Origin: an uncultured Ilyobacter sp.
GTDB lineage: Bacteria > Fusobacteriota > Fusobacteriia > Fusobacteriales > Fusobacteriaceae
DNA: 64,000 nt
Direction of reading: 5' to 3'
Assembly: GCF_963668085.1 (NCBI RefSeq)
Contig: NZ_OY764059.1
Coordinates: 2,041,140 to 2,105,139 of the forward strand
Part shown: piece after piece, positions 19,361 through 28,105 of the stretch
How the letters are laid out: every line of letters starts with the position of its first letter
Position numbering within the stretch: position 1 is the stretch's first letter
The notes under the pieces: generated by a model
What the model was told of the DNA's origin: nothing
The model's database searches: none
Seen by the model: the letters and a program-made list of their open reading frames with translations, nothing else
Program-made: the position numbers and the translations under genes

Positions 19361-21112
19361 TTATATTATTCCTTTTCTTATTTTGATATTCATTGAGATT
19401 CCAAGACCCAGTATTGCCCAAAATGTGGGTGCTACCGATACTGCACTGTCGTTAAACATTCCAGCCATTAAGTAACCCATAACGGCCAGACTGCAAGCCA
19501 CTCCAACGATCTCATATATATCTTCATAGCTGCTGCTAAAATAAATTCTAAGAGAATCCAGACAGTAACAGATTACAAGAAGGAGGAAACCAAAAAGGGA
19601 TATCCAGCCTGTGTTTATACCGATCTGCAGGTACAAGTTGTGAGGCTTTGACACAAACATATAGGGGTTATTCCAAGATATCGTTTTTCCAAAGTAATCA
19701 TTCTGTGGAAAGATTATCGGATAGGTGTCAGGACCGAAACCGAAAAAGCCAGACTTTTTCAAAAGTGGTAAACTTCTAGACCATATGTAGACTCTTTTAG
19801 ATGCTTTTTTCTGATATCTGTCCCAGTTTTCTATCCTCTCTGGTGAGACTATCTCTTCAGGCTTTCTTGACCACCCTATGGTCTTAAATTTCTGGTTCTG
19901 AATCACCAAAGGAAATTCAATTTCATCATACTGAAGTTCCAAAACTCCGTTTTCCTTATTTTCAAAGGAGTATTTCTGGAATTCAGGATCTCCTAGAGTT
20001 ATTATATTTTCTTCAATATTTCCAGGTATGAGAGTTCCATCCTCTCTGTAAAAAGACAGCTCTTCTTTTCCAGATTTTAATACAAGTTTGTTATCATAGC
20101 TGCTCACCTCTAGGGTATTTTCTATACTCCTAATCTCCCTCAGGTTAACTTTTTTATTTACTTCAAGATTTTCTATATTATCCCCTACAGCACCAGAGGA
20201 CAGGATATTCAAGGCTAAAAGCACAGCACCTGTGATAAGAGGAATTTCTAATAGAAATATTTTTCGTTTCCAAATCTCTTTTCGGCAGAGGACTGTGAAT
20301 ATTATAAAGGAGGCTATAGTGGCATAAATCCCGGCTCTAGACCTACCTGCTAGAAGGAGAGCAAGATTAACAGCATAAAAAAACATGAAAATATATCTTG
20401 TAAACTTGTCTTTAGATTTTAATATAAGTGGAAAAAGAAACATACAGATCATAACTCCATAAGAGCCACTGTAATTTGAATTTCCTAGACTTGCTTTCAC
20501 ATTATGAAATTTTGGTGAAAACTTAATTACCTGGGCCATGCTGATATAACCTTCTGGATATGTTACTTTATCCAAAAGTCCTTCTTGAGGAATGGCAAAT
20601 TTTGCTAAAAAAGGGATTTTGTAAATACTCATTCCCATGAATTCCGTGATTCCTGCCAGAGAAACAAAAAAACTTCCTAATAATAATATGTATATAAAAT
20701 GTTTTAGATCCTTTCTTTCCCGTACAAAATTTATGACAAAAAATGAAACCACCACATAGGAAAGAAGTACAAATACCCCCTCATATCTGTTTCCCCCTCC
20801 ACTCAAGGCTATGGGAAGAAAAGGAGAAAAAAAGGTGGATAATAGAACCCCAATTCCGTAAATAATAAGCCCTGCATAGTAATAGGTTTTTTTTAAGTTT
20901 CTTTTTAAAATCAAAATTAAAATCATGGATATTCCAAGAAATACCAATACCCTTGATTTCTCATAGTGAAACATATCCCCTATAGCTTCCCCTAGAGGGT
21001 GTGTTAAATACATCAAGGTCCCTGGTTTGGTAGGCAAAATCTTGAGTCTTACTAAAAATGGTAAAAATGTCAGCAGTAAACCAAGTAGAGCTATCTCTAT
21101 TTTTTTCTTCAT
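19361..21112 (-). CDS. O-antigen ligase / polymerase-like membrane protein
   Basis: A 583-residue inner-membrane protein with about a dozen hydrophobic segments. A large hydrophilic region at about residues 300-430 interrupts them and probably faces the periplasm. The segment LALLLAGRSRAGIYAT and the later SKPHNLYLQIGINTG (a histidine in a periplasmic loop) resemble the Wzy_C / WaaL O-antigen ligase superfamily. Members join polysaccharide to lipid A-core or to proteins, including pilins. The substrate cannot be read from sequence; nearby heptose kinase and pilus genes are both suggestive. A terminator follows immediately. Confidence 0.7.
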   Translation of the reverse strand: MKKKIEIALLGLLLTFLPFLVRLKILPTKPGTLMYLTHPLGEAIGDMFHYEKSRVLVFLGISMILILILKRNLKKTYYYAGLIIYGIGVLLSTFFSPFLPIALSGGGNRYEGVFVLLSYVVVSFFVINFVRERKDLKHFIYILLLGSFFVSLAGITEFMGMSIYKIPFLAKFAIPQEGLLDKVTYPEGYISMAQVIKFSPKFHNVKASLGNSNYSGSYGVMICMFLFPLILKSKDKFTRYIFMFFYAVNLALLLAGRSRAGIYATIASFIIFTVLCRKEIWKRKIFLLEIPLITGAVLLALNILSSGAVGDNIENLEVNKKVNLREIRSIENTLEVSSYDNKLVLKSGKEELSFYREDGTLIPGNIEENIITLGDPEFQKYSFENKENGVLELQYDEIEFPLVIQNQKFKTIGWSRKPEEIVSPERIENWDRYQKKASKRVYIWSRSLPLLKKSGFFGFGPDTYPIIFPQNDYFGKTISWNNPYMFVSKPHNLYLQIGINTGWISLFGFLLLVICYCLDSLRIYFSSSYEDIYEIVGVACSLAVMGYLMAGMFNDSAVSVAPTFWAILGLGISMNIKIRKGII

Positions 21113-21224
21113 AGGTCCTCCAAAAATTTTTGTTATTCAGACTCTTCTAAAAAACCTCAGTTTTTCCTACATTTATAATGAATAAATATTTTGTTTATTC
21201 AAGAAACCTTATTTTATAAAAAGC

Positions 21225-21704
21225 CTAATCCAGCTTTTCCAAAAGAATAACACAGTAAGATTTAATTCCAAGCTCCTCTCCGGTAAAACCAAGTTTTTCT
21301 TCTGTGGTAGCCTTTACACTTATACATTCCACTTCTGCCCCCAATACCATTGCGATATTTTCTCTCATACTTTCTATATAAGGCTTTAATTTCGGTTTTT
21401 GAGCTACTATGATAGAATCTAAATTTATTATATTGTAACCCTTTTCTTTTATCAGCTTATTCACATGACCAAGAAGAACCATGCTAGATATCCCCCTATA
21501 CCTCTCGTCATTATCTGGAAAATGCTGACCTATATCCCCTAAAGCCAAGGCCCCTAGCATCGCATCCATGACAGCATGTACCAGCACGTCTGCATCTGAG
21601 TGTCCGTCCAAGCCTTTCTCATGAGGTATTTCCACTCCCCCTAAAATCAACTTTCTTCCTTCCTTAAATCTATGAACATCGTAACCGTTTCCTATCCTTA
21701 ACAT
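21225..21704 (-). CDS. ispF: 2-C-methyl-D-erythritol 2,4-cyclodiphosphate synthase
   Basis: Catalyses the cyclisation step of the MEP isoprenoid pathway. Zinc ligands D9, H11 (in YDVHRF) and H43 are present, as is the [11 protein letters not shown] block and the C-terminal [20 protein letters not shown] signature. The 159-residue length is standard. It is not fused to ispD, which lies at 46984-47652 in this window. Confidence 0.97.
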   Translation of the reverse strand: MLRIGNGYDVHRFKEGRKLILGGVEIPHEKGLDGHSDADVLVHAVMDAMLGALALGDIGQHFPDNDERYRGISSMVLLGHVNKLIKEKGYNIINLDSIIVAQKPKLKPYIESMRENIAMVLGAEVECISVKATTEEKLGFTGEELGIKSYCVILLEKLD

Positions 21705-21741
21705 CCTTCCTCCTCTAGCTATTCTTTAATTCAAGATATTG

Positions 21742-21767
21742 AAAAAGAGGCTCTGAGGCCTCTTTTT
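21742..21767 (-). terminator. Intrinsic terminator after the heptose kinase gene
   Basis: A stem AAAAAGAGGC / GCCTCTTTTT with a 6-base loop (21742-21767). A and T flanks make it usable in both directions; on the minus strand it ends the kinase transcript and separates it from ispF. Confidence 0.85.
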
Positions 21768-22753
21768 TATTTCCACTCGTGATATATTCTGTCGTAAAAC
21801 TCCAGTATCTCCTCTTTTGTAACTGTAGAGGTTCCCATTCTACCTACCACAACACCTGCTGCTGTGTTAGCTATTTTAGCCGCCTCGTACCAAGATGCAC
21901 CTGCTGCTGCAGAAAGTGTAAATACAGATATTACAGTATCTCCTGCTCCAGTTACGTCATAGACCTCTTTGGCAAAAGTCGGTATATTTTCAACTGTATC
22001 CTGAAAAAGACTCATCCCTTCTTCACTTCTTGTGAGAAGAAGGTTATTTAGCTCAAGTTTTTCCTTTAGTTCTTTTCCAAGTTTTTCTACATCCCCTATA
22101 CGCTCTGCCCCCATACACTCCATGGCCTCTTTCATGTTTGGTGTCATAGAAGTGGCTCCTATGTAATTCATTGCATTCTTTGGTTTAGGGTCTACAGTCA
22201 CTATGAGGTTATTTTCCTTAGCAAGAGCTATTACTTCCTTTACAACCCTTTGAGTGAGAACACCCTTGTCATAGTCAGAAAGTATAATGGCATCGATATC
22301 TTTTATATTCTCTTTTACATTATTTATAAGCATATCTTCCTGAACTTTTGTGAGATCTTTTCTGTCTTCCCAGTCTAATCTCAGAAGCTGCTGATTATGT
22401 GCTATTATTCTTCTTTTTACAATAGTCGGCCTGTCTTCTGCTTTTACTATTCCATCGGTGTTTATATTTTTTCTTCTAAATTCATTTGTAAGCCTGTCTC
22501 CGTTAGAGTCATCTCCTATGATTCCAAATGAAAAAATCTTTGCCCCCAGGTCAGCTAAGTTATTTACCACATTTGCTGCCCCTCCTAGTACAAATTTTTC
22601 GCTTTTTACATTAACCACAGGTACCGGAGCCTCAGGGGATATTCTGTCTACACTTCCTATTATATAATCATCTAGCATCATATCACCGATCACGGCTATT
22701 TTTATATCTTTAAATCTATCGAGGATTTTAGTTAATTTCAACTTGTTTACCAT
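21767..22753 (-). CDS. hldA: D-glycero-beta-D-manno-heptose-7-phosphate kinase (single domain)
   Basis: A PfkB-family sugar kinase that adds the 1-phosphate to heptose 7-phosphate in ADP-heptose synthesis for lipopolysaccharide inner core. N-terminal IGDMMLDDYIIGSVDRISPEAPVPV and the C-terminal VYDVTGAGDT motif with the catalytic Asp are typical of RfaE domain I. At 328 residues it lacks the nucleotidyltransferase domain of bifunctional HldE, so a separate HldC is expected elsewhere. The matching phosphatase gene gmhB is at 62.8-63.4 kb. It has its own promoter and terminator. Confidence 0.92.
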   Translation of the reverse strand: MVNKLKLTKILDRFKDIKIAVIGDMMLDDYIIGSVDRISPEAPVPVVNVKSEKFVLGGAANVVNNLADLGAKIFSFGIIGDDSNGDRLTNEFRRKNINTDGIVKAEDRPTIVKRRIIAHNQQLLRLDWEDRKDLTKVQEDMLINNVKENIKDIDAIILSDYDKGVLTQRVVKEVIALAKENNLIVTVDPKPKNAMNYIGATSMTPNMKEAMECMGAERIGDVEKLGKELKEKLELNNLLLTRSEEGMSLFQDTVENIPTFAKEVYDVTGAGDTVISVFTLSAAAGASWYEAAKIANTAAGVVVGRMGTSTVTKEEILEFYDRIYHEWK

Positions 22754-22785
22754 TATTCACTCCTCCAAAAAATAGTTTCCACGTA

Positions 22786-22815
22786 ATTATAACACGCTGT
22801 TATTGAAAAAAACAA
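22786..22815 (-). promoter_or_regulatory. Promoter of the heptose kinase gene
   Basis: TTGTTT (22810-22815), an 18-base spacer and a perfect TATAAT (22786-22791) on the minus strand, about 33 bases before the start codon. Confidence 0.65.
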
Positions 22816-22934
22816 GTGAGAATAAACCATTCTAATATAAAAACTTACTTTATATAATATAGTAAGTTTTTATATTCTATCTTTAGATTTTACTTTTTCT
22901 AAAGTTAAATTAAAATATTGAATTTCTCTGGATT

Positions 22935-23410
22935 CGTTACTTTTCTATTGAAAGAAAAGCACCCCAAGGGCATTTCCTCCCTCTGGTCAGGGCATAACCA
23001 AAAGTTCAAGCCAGTGAAAAATCAGCTAAATAACCTTGAAAATCCAATAGCAATAAGGAAACTCAGAAAATATACTCACACAACTCGTTATTTTCTGGTC
23101 ACTCGCTGCGCTCAGACAGTCGATTTTTTCTAAGGATTTTACTGCGGTTATTCTTAACGCTGATTTTGTCAATGGCCAAAAGAATTTCAAAAGATTTAAA
23201 AAAAATCAATTAAAGATTTTAAATTCCCCTTTAAAAAATACCGTTAAGAAATCATCTTGTGAAATCCACTTTCATTGAAATAAGGAGGTTTACCGACTAT
23301 ATTTCAATAGAAAGTTAGTTCAGAAGGGATTTCAGGTATTTTTTAGGGGTGCCTTTTCTTTGGTTACTTTCTTTGGGCAAGCAAAGAAAGTAACACAGCT
23401 TTTGGATAAA
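22935..23410. repeat. Intergenic repeat region, copy A of a two-block element
   Basis: A 747-base gene-free stretch lies between the kinase and the secretin. Its right part (23225-23332 and 23346-23410) is nearly identical to 50669-50923. Block 1 holds an imperfect 14-bp inverted repeat around AGGAGGTTTACCGAC. Block 2 holds a perfect 13-bp hairpin, GTTACTTTCTTTG / CAAAGAAAGTAAC. The left end (22937-22975) carries an inverted, degenerate match to the GGGGTGCCTTTTCTTTGGTTAC edge of block 2, as if the unit once had inverted ends. The middle includes a segment CTCGCTGCGCTCAGACAGTC of unclear origin. No protein-coding gene is supported. Confidence 0.8.
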
Positions 23411-23456
23411 GTCTGTAATTCATACTATCTAATTCCCATTTTCTCATAAACCAAAA

Positions 23457-23485
23457 TAAAAGCCGGAATAAAATTCCCGGCTTTT
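23457..23485 (-). terminator. Intrinsic terminator after the secretin gene
   Basis: A stem AAAGCCGG / CCGGCTTT with an AT-rich loop followed by a minus-strand T-rich tract, 16 bases after the secretin stop. It ends the pilus operon. Confidence 0.85.
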
Positions 23486-23500
23486 AAAGTTGCTTATTTA

Positions 23501-25282
23501 TTATTCAAAGAGATTAGGTGTTCCTAGTATCTGAGGTGTTTCAGGTAAGCTTGGATATAGTTTTCTGTGGTCTAAAACATCTCCTTCTCCTCTGTGAAGT
23601 TCTGTTTTATTAAAGCCTTTTAGATTGATATTTTCTTCTGCATTTTCAGCCGTTACCACTTCTGCCTTTATTTTGATAAATATGTCTCTCATCTCATTAC
23701 TTACACTCTCAGATCTGAATAAAAATCCTATGAAAGGAATATCTCCCAAAAGAGGTACCTTATTCGTAACATTTGTAACCTCAGCTCTTTTGAGTCCTCC
23801 TATGAATAGGCTTTCACCACTTTTAACATTAACTGTCGTAGCTATATTTCTAGAAGATTTAGAACCTCCGTCTTCATTGTATGTTCCAGTAGAAGAACTT
23901 GAAGATAATGTATCAAGGTTGAAGTTACTCAACTCTGAGTCAATTACTAGAGTTATAGTGTCAGGACCGTCTATTCCCTCTCTTATTGTAGGAGTTACGT
24001 TGAATATTAATCCTGCCTCTTCAAACAACGGAGTAGTAGTTGTGTTGTCATTGTCGTCTTCAGTCTCTTCTTCTCCTACTATTACCTCGTCTGTGATAGA
24101 AAATTCTGCCTCTTCACCGTTTACTACCACAATTGACGGTACGGCACTTATAGCAAGGTCCTGAGTGGACTGAAGCATATCTATAGTCAAGCCAAAAACA
24201 TCTGATCCACCATTGAAGCTTCTCACAAGCTCTAGACTACTGCTGTAGACTGATGCGATCCCTTGAGTTGATGAACTATCTGTGGAAATAAGTCCCGCAG
24301 TTGTTGAGTTAGATGTTGCAGTGTCCGCATCATATGACCAGTCGAAGCCTAAATCTTCAAATAGATTATCAATGACATCTAATATTTGAGCCGTTATCCT
24401 TACCTGTTTTTGAGGTGTATCTATATCCTCTATAAGTTTCTTAGCAGGTATCAGATTTGATGACGATCCCTTGAGTATAACCATGTTAAGTTTTGGGAAT
24501 GATGACACCTCTACCTCTTTCATTGCCGACTCCACCACTGATTTCACATCATCAGGGAAGGCATGTTTTAGAGTTATTCTTGTGGTGAGAAGCTCTGATC
24601 CAGAGTCATCTCTTAGCTGTCCCAATACTCTTCCGTTAGTTCCAGAATCACTGTTAGGATTTTGGCTTTCTCCTGTTCCTTCTGTATAGGATTGCTCTAA
24701 CATTAGTTCTAGGAAATTATTTTGTCCTCCCTTGACTTCTAGGAGTTCCCCTTCTGTTTCATAGCCGTCTTTCTCGGCCTTCAAGATATAGACACCTGGA
24801 TTTACATTTTCCATTATAAATATCCCGTTAAACTGTGTATAAATCGGATTTAACCCACTGTTTAAAAGGGTTACTTTAACACCGTCAAGACCCTCTTCAT
24901 ACCCACGTGATTTTATTGTTCCTACCAGGGTGTTGTCTCCTACCATCTCACCTGTCATCTTAGAGAGTACCACTACATCTCCAACTACTTTCATCTTGAG
25001 ATTATTTGTAACTTTCAGAGTATCTAGTATCTCTTTCAAAGTTTTATTTTTCCCAAGATAAAGATCGAGAACTACCCCAGTTGTAGAGCTGTCTCCCACT
25101 ACTGTCACTCCACTTGTCTTAGACAAAATGCTCAAAGCATCTGGCAACATTACATTTTTAAAATCCATCTCTTTACTGTATCTCACCCTAGACAGCCTGG
25201 CATCAAGCTTAGCGTCTGAATAAGCAAAGCTGGTTACTAGAAAAAACATCATAATCGTTAATAAAAACTCTCTCCTCTTCAT
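23501..25282 (-). CDS. pilQ: Type IV pilus / type II secretion secretin with an inserted domain
   Basis: Outer-membrane secretin through which the pilus or substrate passes. After a signal peptide (about 1-22), residues 40-110 look like an STN/N0 domain (DALSILSKTSGVTV). Residues 119-195 look like a carboxypeptidase regulatory-like beta-sandwich (GTIKSRGYEEGLDGVKVTLL, then FNGIFIMENVNPGVYILKAEKDGY). Next come a linker, an N1-like domain (235-290) and the secretin core (about 290-545) with its VPLLGDIPFIGFLF signature at 509-522. The inserted sandwich is not a usual secretin part. The 593-residue length is typical otherwise. It is the last gene of the pilus operon, 4 bases after a small exported protein. 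Confidence 0.88.
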   Translation of the reverse strand: MKRREFLLTIMMFFLVTSFAYSDAKLDARLSRVRYSKEMDFKNVMLPDALSILSKTSGVTVVGDSSTTGVVLDLYLGKNKTLKEILDTLKVTNNLKMKVVGDVVVLSKMTGEMVGDNTLVGTIKSRGYEEGLDGVKVTLLNSGLNPIYTQFNGIFIMENVNPGVYILKAEKDGYETEGELLEVKGGQNNFLELMLEQSYTEGTGESQNPNSDSGTNGRVLGQLRDDSGSELLTTRITLKHAFPDDVKSVVESAMKEVEVSSFPKLNMVILKGSSSNLIPAKKLIEDIDTPQKQVRITAQILDVIDNLFEDLGFDWSYDADTATSNSTTAGLISTDSSSTQGIASVYSSSLELVRSFNGGSDVFGLTIDMLQSTQDLAISAVPSIVVVNGEEAEFSITDEVIVGEEETEDDNDNTTTTPLFEEAGLIFNVTPTIREGIDGPDTITLVIDSELSNFNLDTLSSSSSTGTYNEDGGSKSSRNIATTVNVKSGESLFIGGLKRAEVTNVTNKVPLLGDIPFIGFLFRSESVSNEMRDIFIKIKAEVVTAENAEENINLKGFNKTELHRGEGDVLDHRKLYPSLPETPQILGTPNLFE

Positions 25283-25286
25283 AGTT

Positions 25287-25733
25287 TTACCACCTACTCC
25301 TCTTTTCTAATAAGATCGATGTTCCTGTTTTTAAGTCTGTAACCCTTAGTCCATTTGCAAGGGCATGGACAAAATACCCGTCACCGTCTATTCTCATTAT
25401 TTCTCTTCCCCTTACGGTGTTTCTCCTCACTTTGTTGTCTTTATCCTTATAGTAAAATGTTCCGTTCCAAGCTCCGTTTTTTTGTACCAGAAGTATCAGA
25501 TCTGTAAATCTACTTTCAAGCTTTTTCCTCTGTTCCGCTGCGTCTGTGAGCTTGTTGTCAAACATGCTACTTTTTACATCTATAAACCTTTTCATTCCCT
25601 CATCAAAATTTTGGTCTGTCATCATCTCTTTCAGAGGATTTTTGTCGCTGAGTACAGTCTCTAAAACCTCTTCTTCAGCAACGGCTCCTAGGGAGATGAA
25701 TACAAACAAAAACATAATTAATTTCTTATTCAT
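25287..25733 (-). CDS. Small exported protein in the pilP position
   Basis: A 148-residue protein with a signal peptide (MNKKLIMFLFVFISLGAVA) and a charged mature region. The start chosen has the strong site GGAGGGGGAG upstream and overlaps the pilO end by 8 bases; a longer start at 25760 is less likely. The C-terminal third (TFYYKDKDNKVRRNTVRGREI followed by YFVHALANGLRVTDLKTG) looks like a small beta domain. By position between pilO and the secretin it may act as PilP, the lipoprotein that links the inner-membrane complex to the secretin. No lipobox and no clear PilP similarity are seen. Confidence 0.75.
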   Translation of the reverse strand: MNKKLIMFLFVFISLGAVAEEEVLETVLSDKNPLKEMMTDQNFDEGMKRFIDVKSSMFDNKLTDAAEQRKKLESRFTDLILLVQKNGAWNGTFYYKDKDNKVRRNTVRGREIMRIDGDGYFVHALANGLRVTDLKTGTSILLEKRSRW

Positions 25734-26412
25734 TTTTCTCCCCCTCCTTTTCCTCATCATGGAAAAAATAAGTTCCTATCTTAAATGTGGCATTTAAGTC
25801 ATCCTGGCCGCTTTTAGTTATATTAGTTGCTCCGTCTTTTAAAGTTATAAGTCTTTTGGAATTTTCTAAATAATAAAACAAAGTCGAAACTTCAGGAGCT
25901 GGACCACTTATGTTATATGCAAAATATTTTTTCTCATATTTCAACTCATCTTCTTTTACCGCTTCCTCTTTCTTGTCCCCCTTCTTGCCTTTGGTCTCTT
26001 CTTCACTGACAGGCTTTTGTTTCTTCGGAGCTATCTCGGGAGATCCTATAGACGAAAGCCTAATTCCTAGATAATCCATAAGGTCCTGTATCTCCCTTTT
26101 AAAGGTTGCATTATTTTGATGAGCTGCTTTCTCAAACTGTATCTTCAGTATAGCGTATTTCTCTTTTTGTTTCTCAAACTCTGCCATCACTTCTTCTTGT
26201 CTTTTCTGGGTTGCTACAAATTTATCCTTTACTTTGACCAAGTTAGTCTGCTCTTTCTCATAGACTTCTTTAGTCTCTTTTAGTTTATTAAAAGGATTAA
26301 TAACCATAAAGATGAACATGATGACTATTGCAATCAATGTCATTAGATAGATCAATTTTATTTTATTTTTATAATCCATCTCTATATTTAGCTCTTTACC
26401 AAAGACATCCAT
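25726..26412 (-). CDS. pilO: PilO-like alignment subcomplex protein
   Basis: A bitopic inner-membrane protein of 228 residues: a short cytosolic N-terminus, one membrane segment (about 20-39), a long coiled coil (about 43-95) and a C-terminal periplasmic domain. A lysine/glutamate-rich linker (KKGDKKEEAVKEDE) lies between coil and domain. This architecture and its position after pilN match PilO, which dimerises with PilN. Similarity in sequence is weak, so the call rests on architecture and order. Confidence 0.8.
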   Translation of the reverse strand: MDVFGKELNIEMDYKNKIKLIYLMTLIAIVIMFIFMVINPFNKLKETKEVYEKEQTNLVKVKDKFVATQKRQEEVMAEFEKQKEKYAILKIQFEKAAHQNNATFKREIQDLMDYLGIRLSSIGSPEIAPKKQKPVSEEETKGKKGDKKEEAVKEDELKYEKKYFAYNISGPAPEVSTLFYYLENSKRLITLKDGATNITKSGQDDLNATFKIGTYFFHDEEKEGEKNE

Positions 26413-26418
26413 AGACCA

Positions 26419-26997
26419 TCACTCCTCTTCGTCAGATATCACAAGGCTGAATTCAAAAGCCATAACCTTGTTTCCATCTCTCTCTTCTATCTTTAGATAA
26501 TCGTGTTTAACCTGAGAAAAATCTCCGCTTTCAATAAGTTTATCTTCAAAGTCATAAAGATTTTGTTCTGCTGTCATTTCGGAATTCAGATATGATATCC
26601 CTTTGATTCTGACATTTCCCCCTTCATGATGCATAGTATCCACCCAAATGTTTTCAGGGGCAAGGGTCTGAATGGTGTATAAAACTTCAGATATTCTTGT
26701 CTTTTTGTCAGAAAATATCTCTTCTATTATCTCTATCTTGTCTGTCAGGTCAGGTATTTTGCCTATTTCCATCTCTAGTTTTTTTATTTCTTCCTGATTA
26801 AAGGCTATCTCTCTCTTTGTCTCATGGATATTTTTTTCAAGACCCTTTTGTTTTAAATGGATGCCAAAGAAAACAGCTCCATTTACCAAAAAGAAAACTC
26901 CGGCGATTAAAATAGCTTTTTTAAGATTTCGGGATACCCCTAACTTTTCTTTGTACTCCGGTGTCAAAAAATTTATATCTCTCATATTCATATTCAT
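26419..26997 (-). CDS. pilN: PilN-like alignment subcomplex protein
   Basis: A 192-residue bitopic protein. The N-terminal MRDINFLTPEYKEK resembles the conserved cytosolic PilN motif (INLLP-type) that binds PilM. It is followed by a membrane segment (about 29-49), a coiled coil and a periplasmic ferredoxin-like domain (VLYTIQTLAPENIWVDTM). It is 2 bases after pilM. The start has a GAGGTGG site 7 bases upstream. Confidence 0.85.
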   Translation of the reverse strand: MNMNMRDINFLTPEYKEKLGVSRNLKKAILIAGVFFLVNGAVFFGIHLKQKGLEKNIHETKREIAFNQEEIKKLEMEIGKIPDLTDKIEIIEEIFSDKKTRISEVLYTIQTLAPENIWVDTMHHEGGNVRIKGISYLNSEMTAEQNLYDFEDKLIESGDFSQVKHDYLKIEERDGNKVMAFEFSLVISDEEE

Positions 26998-26999
26998 GA

Positions 27000-28082
27000 T
27001 TAAACCACCTCATCCATAACATTCCCAAGGAGTGCAGCTATCTCTTCAAATTGATAAGGCTCTAACTTATTTCTGTTCTCCTCTTTTGATGTTATCATGT
27101 CTAGATCAAAGGGCATAACCTCTAATTCTAGAGATTTTTTTACATAGTCCCTAAGTCCTCTCAAAAGAGAACCTCCTCCTACAAAGACCAACTCTTCTAC
27201 TATACTAGAAGACCTTTCTCTAAAGTAATATTCATAAGAGAGTCTAATTTGGCTCTCTAGTTCCTTAAAGGCCTCTGTGAGTTCGTCCATCATAGACTTT
27301 TCAGAAGCTTCTAATATCTCCTGGTTTTGTTCCTGAAGTTCTAACTCTATTATTTTTTCCTCAGCCTTTTCAAAGTTTATTCCCTTGTAGTTTTTAATAA
27401 TGTCTGTAAACTCATTTCCTCCCATGAGAATAAATCTATAAAAATTCATAACACTATTATTCAAAGCATATATCTTTGTGGATTCATGCCCTACATCCAC
27501 AATCATTCTGTAACTGTTATCATTTTCCTCTCTTTCCTCTCTTGATTCTATTCTATCTAAAAGCATAAATATAGAAACAAAATCAGGAACTATTCTCAAA
27601 ACCTTTACTCTCAGACTTTCCAAGAAATTAAGAAGATAATCTATCTCCTCTCTTTTTATAGTTATGCAGAGAACTTCTTCGCTGTATTCATCTAGGTTGA
27701 TTGTGATCTTTTCTGTTAGATACTCATACTCTGAGTATCCAGGTATCATCTCTTCCATCTCTTCCAAGATAAACTCATCTCTTTTTTCCATATTCTCCTG
27801 GCCGATTCTTATAAATTTAACCTGGAATTTCTGGCTAGGTAAGGATAGTGAGATTCCGTGACCCTTGAACCCTAATCTTTCTATCATCACAGACAATATT
27901 TCATTTATCTGTGTCTCTTTCTCCTCATTTTGATTAAATTTTTCCACCAGCACATCTCCCACTATGCCGCCTTTTACACTTAGAGCCTTTATTCCCCGAC
28001 TCCCTATGTCTATACTACCTCTAGACTTTTCTTTGATCAGATTGTCCAACCTTTCTCTCGCCCTCATAAACTTCTCTTTCAT
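27000..28082 (-). CDS. pilM: PilM-like actin-fold ATPase
   Basis: A cytosolic actin-like protein of 360 residues that forms the inner ring of the pilus machine and binds the PilN tail. The phosphate-binding motif IDIGSRGIKALSVKGG (about 25-40), the middle RMIVDVGHESTKIYAL and the C-terminal EELVFVGGGSLLRGL match the FtsA/PilM fold. It follows the GspK/PilX-like gene by 23 bases and begins the pilM-N-O group. Confidence 0.88.
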   Translation of the reverse strand: MKEKFMRARERLDNLIKEKSRGSIDIGSRGIKALSVKGGIVGDVLVEKFNQNEEKETQINEILSVMIERLGFKGHGISLSLPSQKFQVKFIRIGQENMEKRDEFILEEMEEMIPGYSEYEYLTEKITINLDEYSEEVLCITIKREEIDYLLNFLESLRVKVLRIVPDFVSIFMLLDRIESREEREENDNSYRMIVDVGHESTKIYALNNSVMNFYRFILMGGNEFTDIIKNYKGINFEKAEEKIIELELQEQNQEILEASEKSMMDELTEAFKELESQIRLSYEYYFRERSSSIVEELVFVGGGSLLRGLRDYVKKSLELEVMPFDLDMITSKEENRNKLEPYQFEEIAALLGNVMDEVV

Positions 28083-28105
28083 ACTTCCCCCTCCTCTATA
28101 CCTTC

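Noticed and set aside
21180..21206. Inverted repeat GAATAAA / TTTATTC upstream of the O-antigen ligase-like gene
   Set aside because: Short and A/T only, in AT-rich DNA, and not aligned with a good promoter; it could be chance, so no operator is claimed.
22918..23133. Plus-strand ORF of 71 codons in the repeat region
   Set aside because: It lies wholly inside a degenerate repeat region, lacks a ribosome binding site and resembles no protein.
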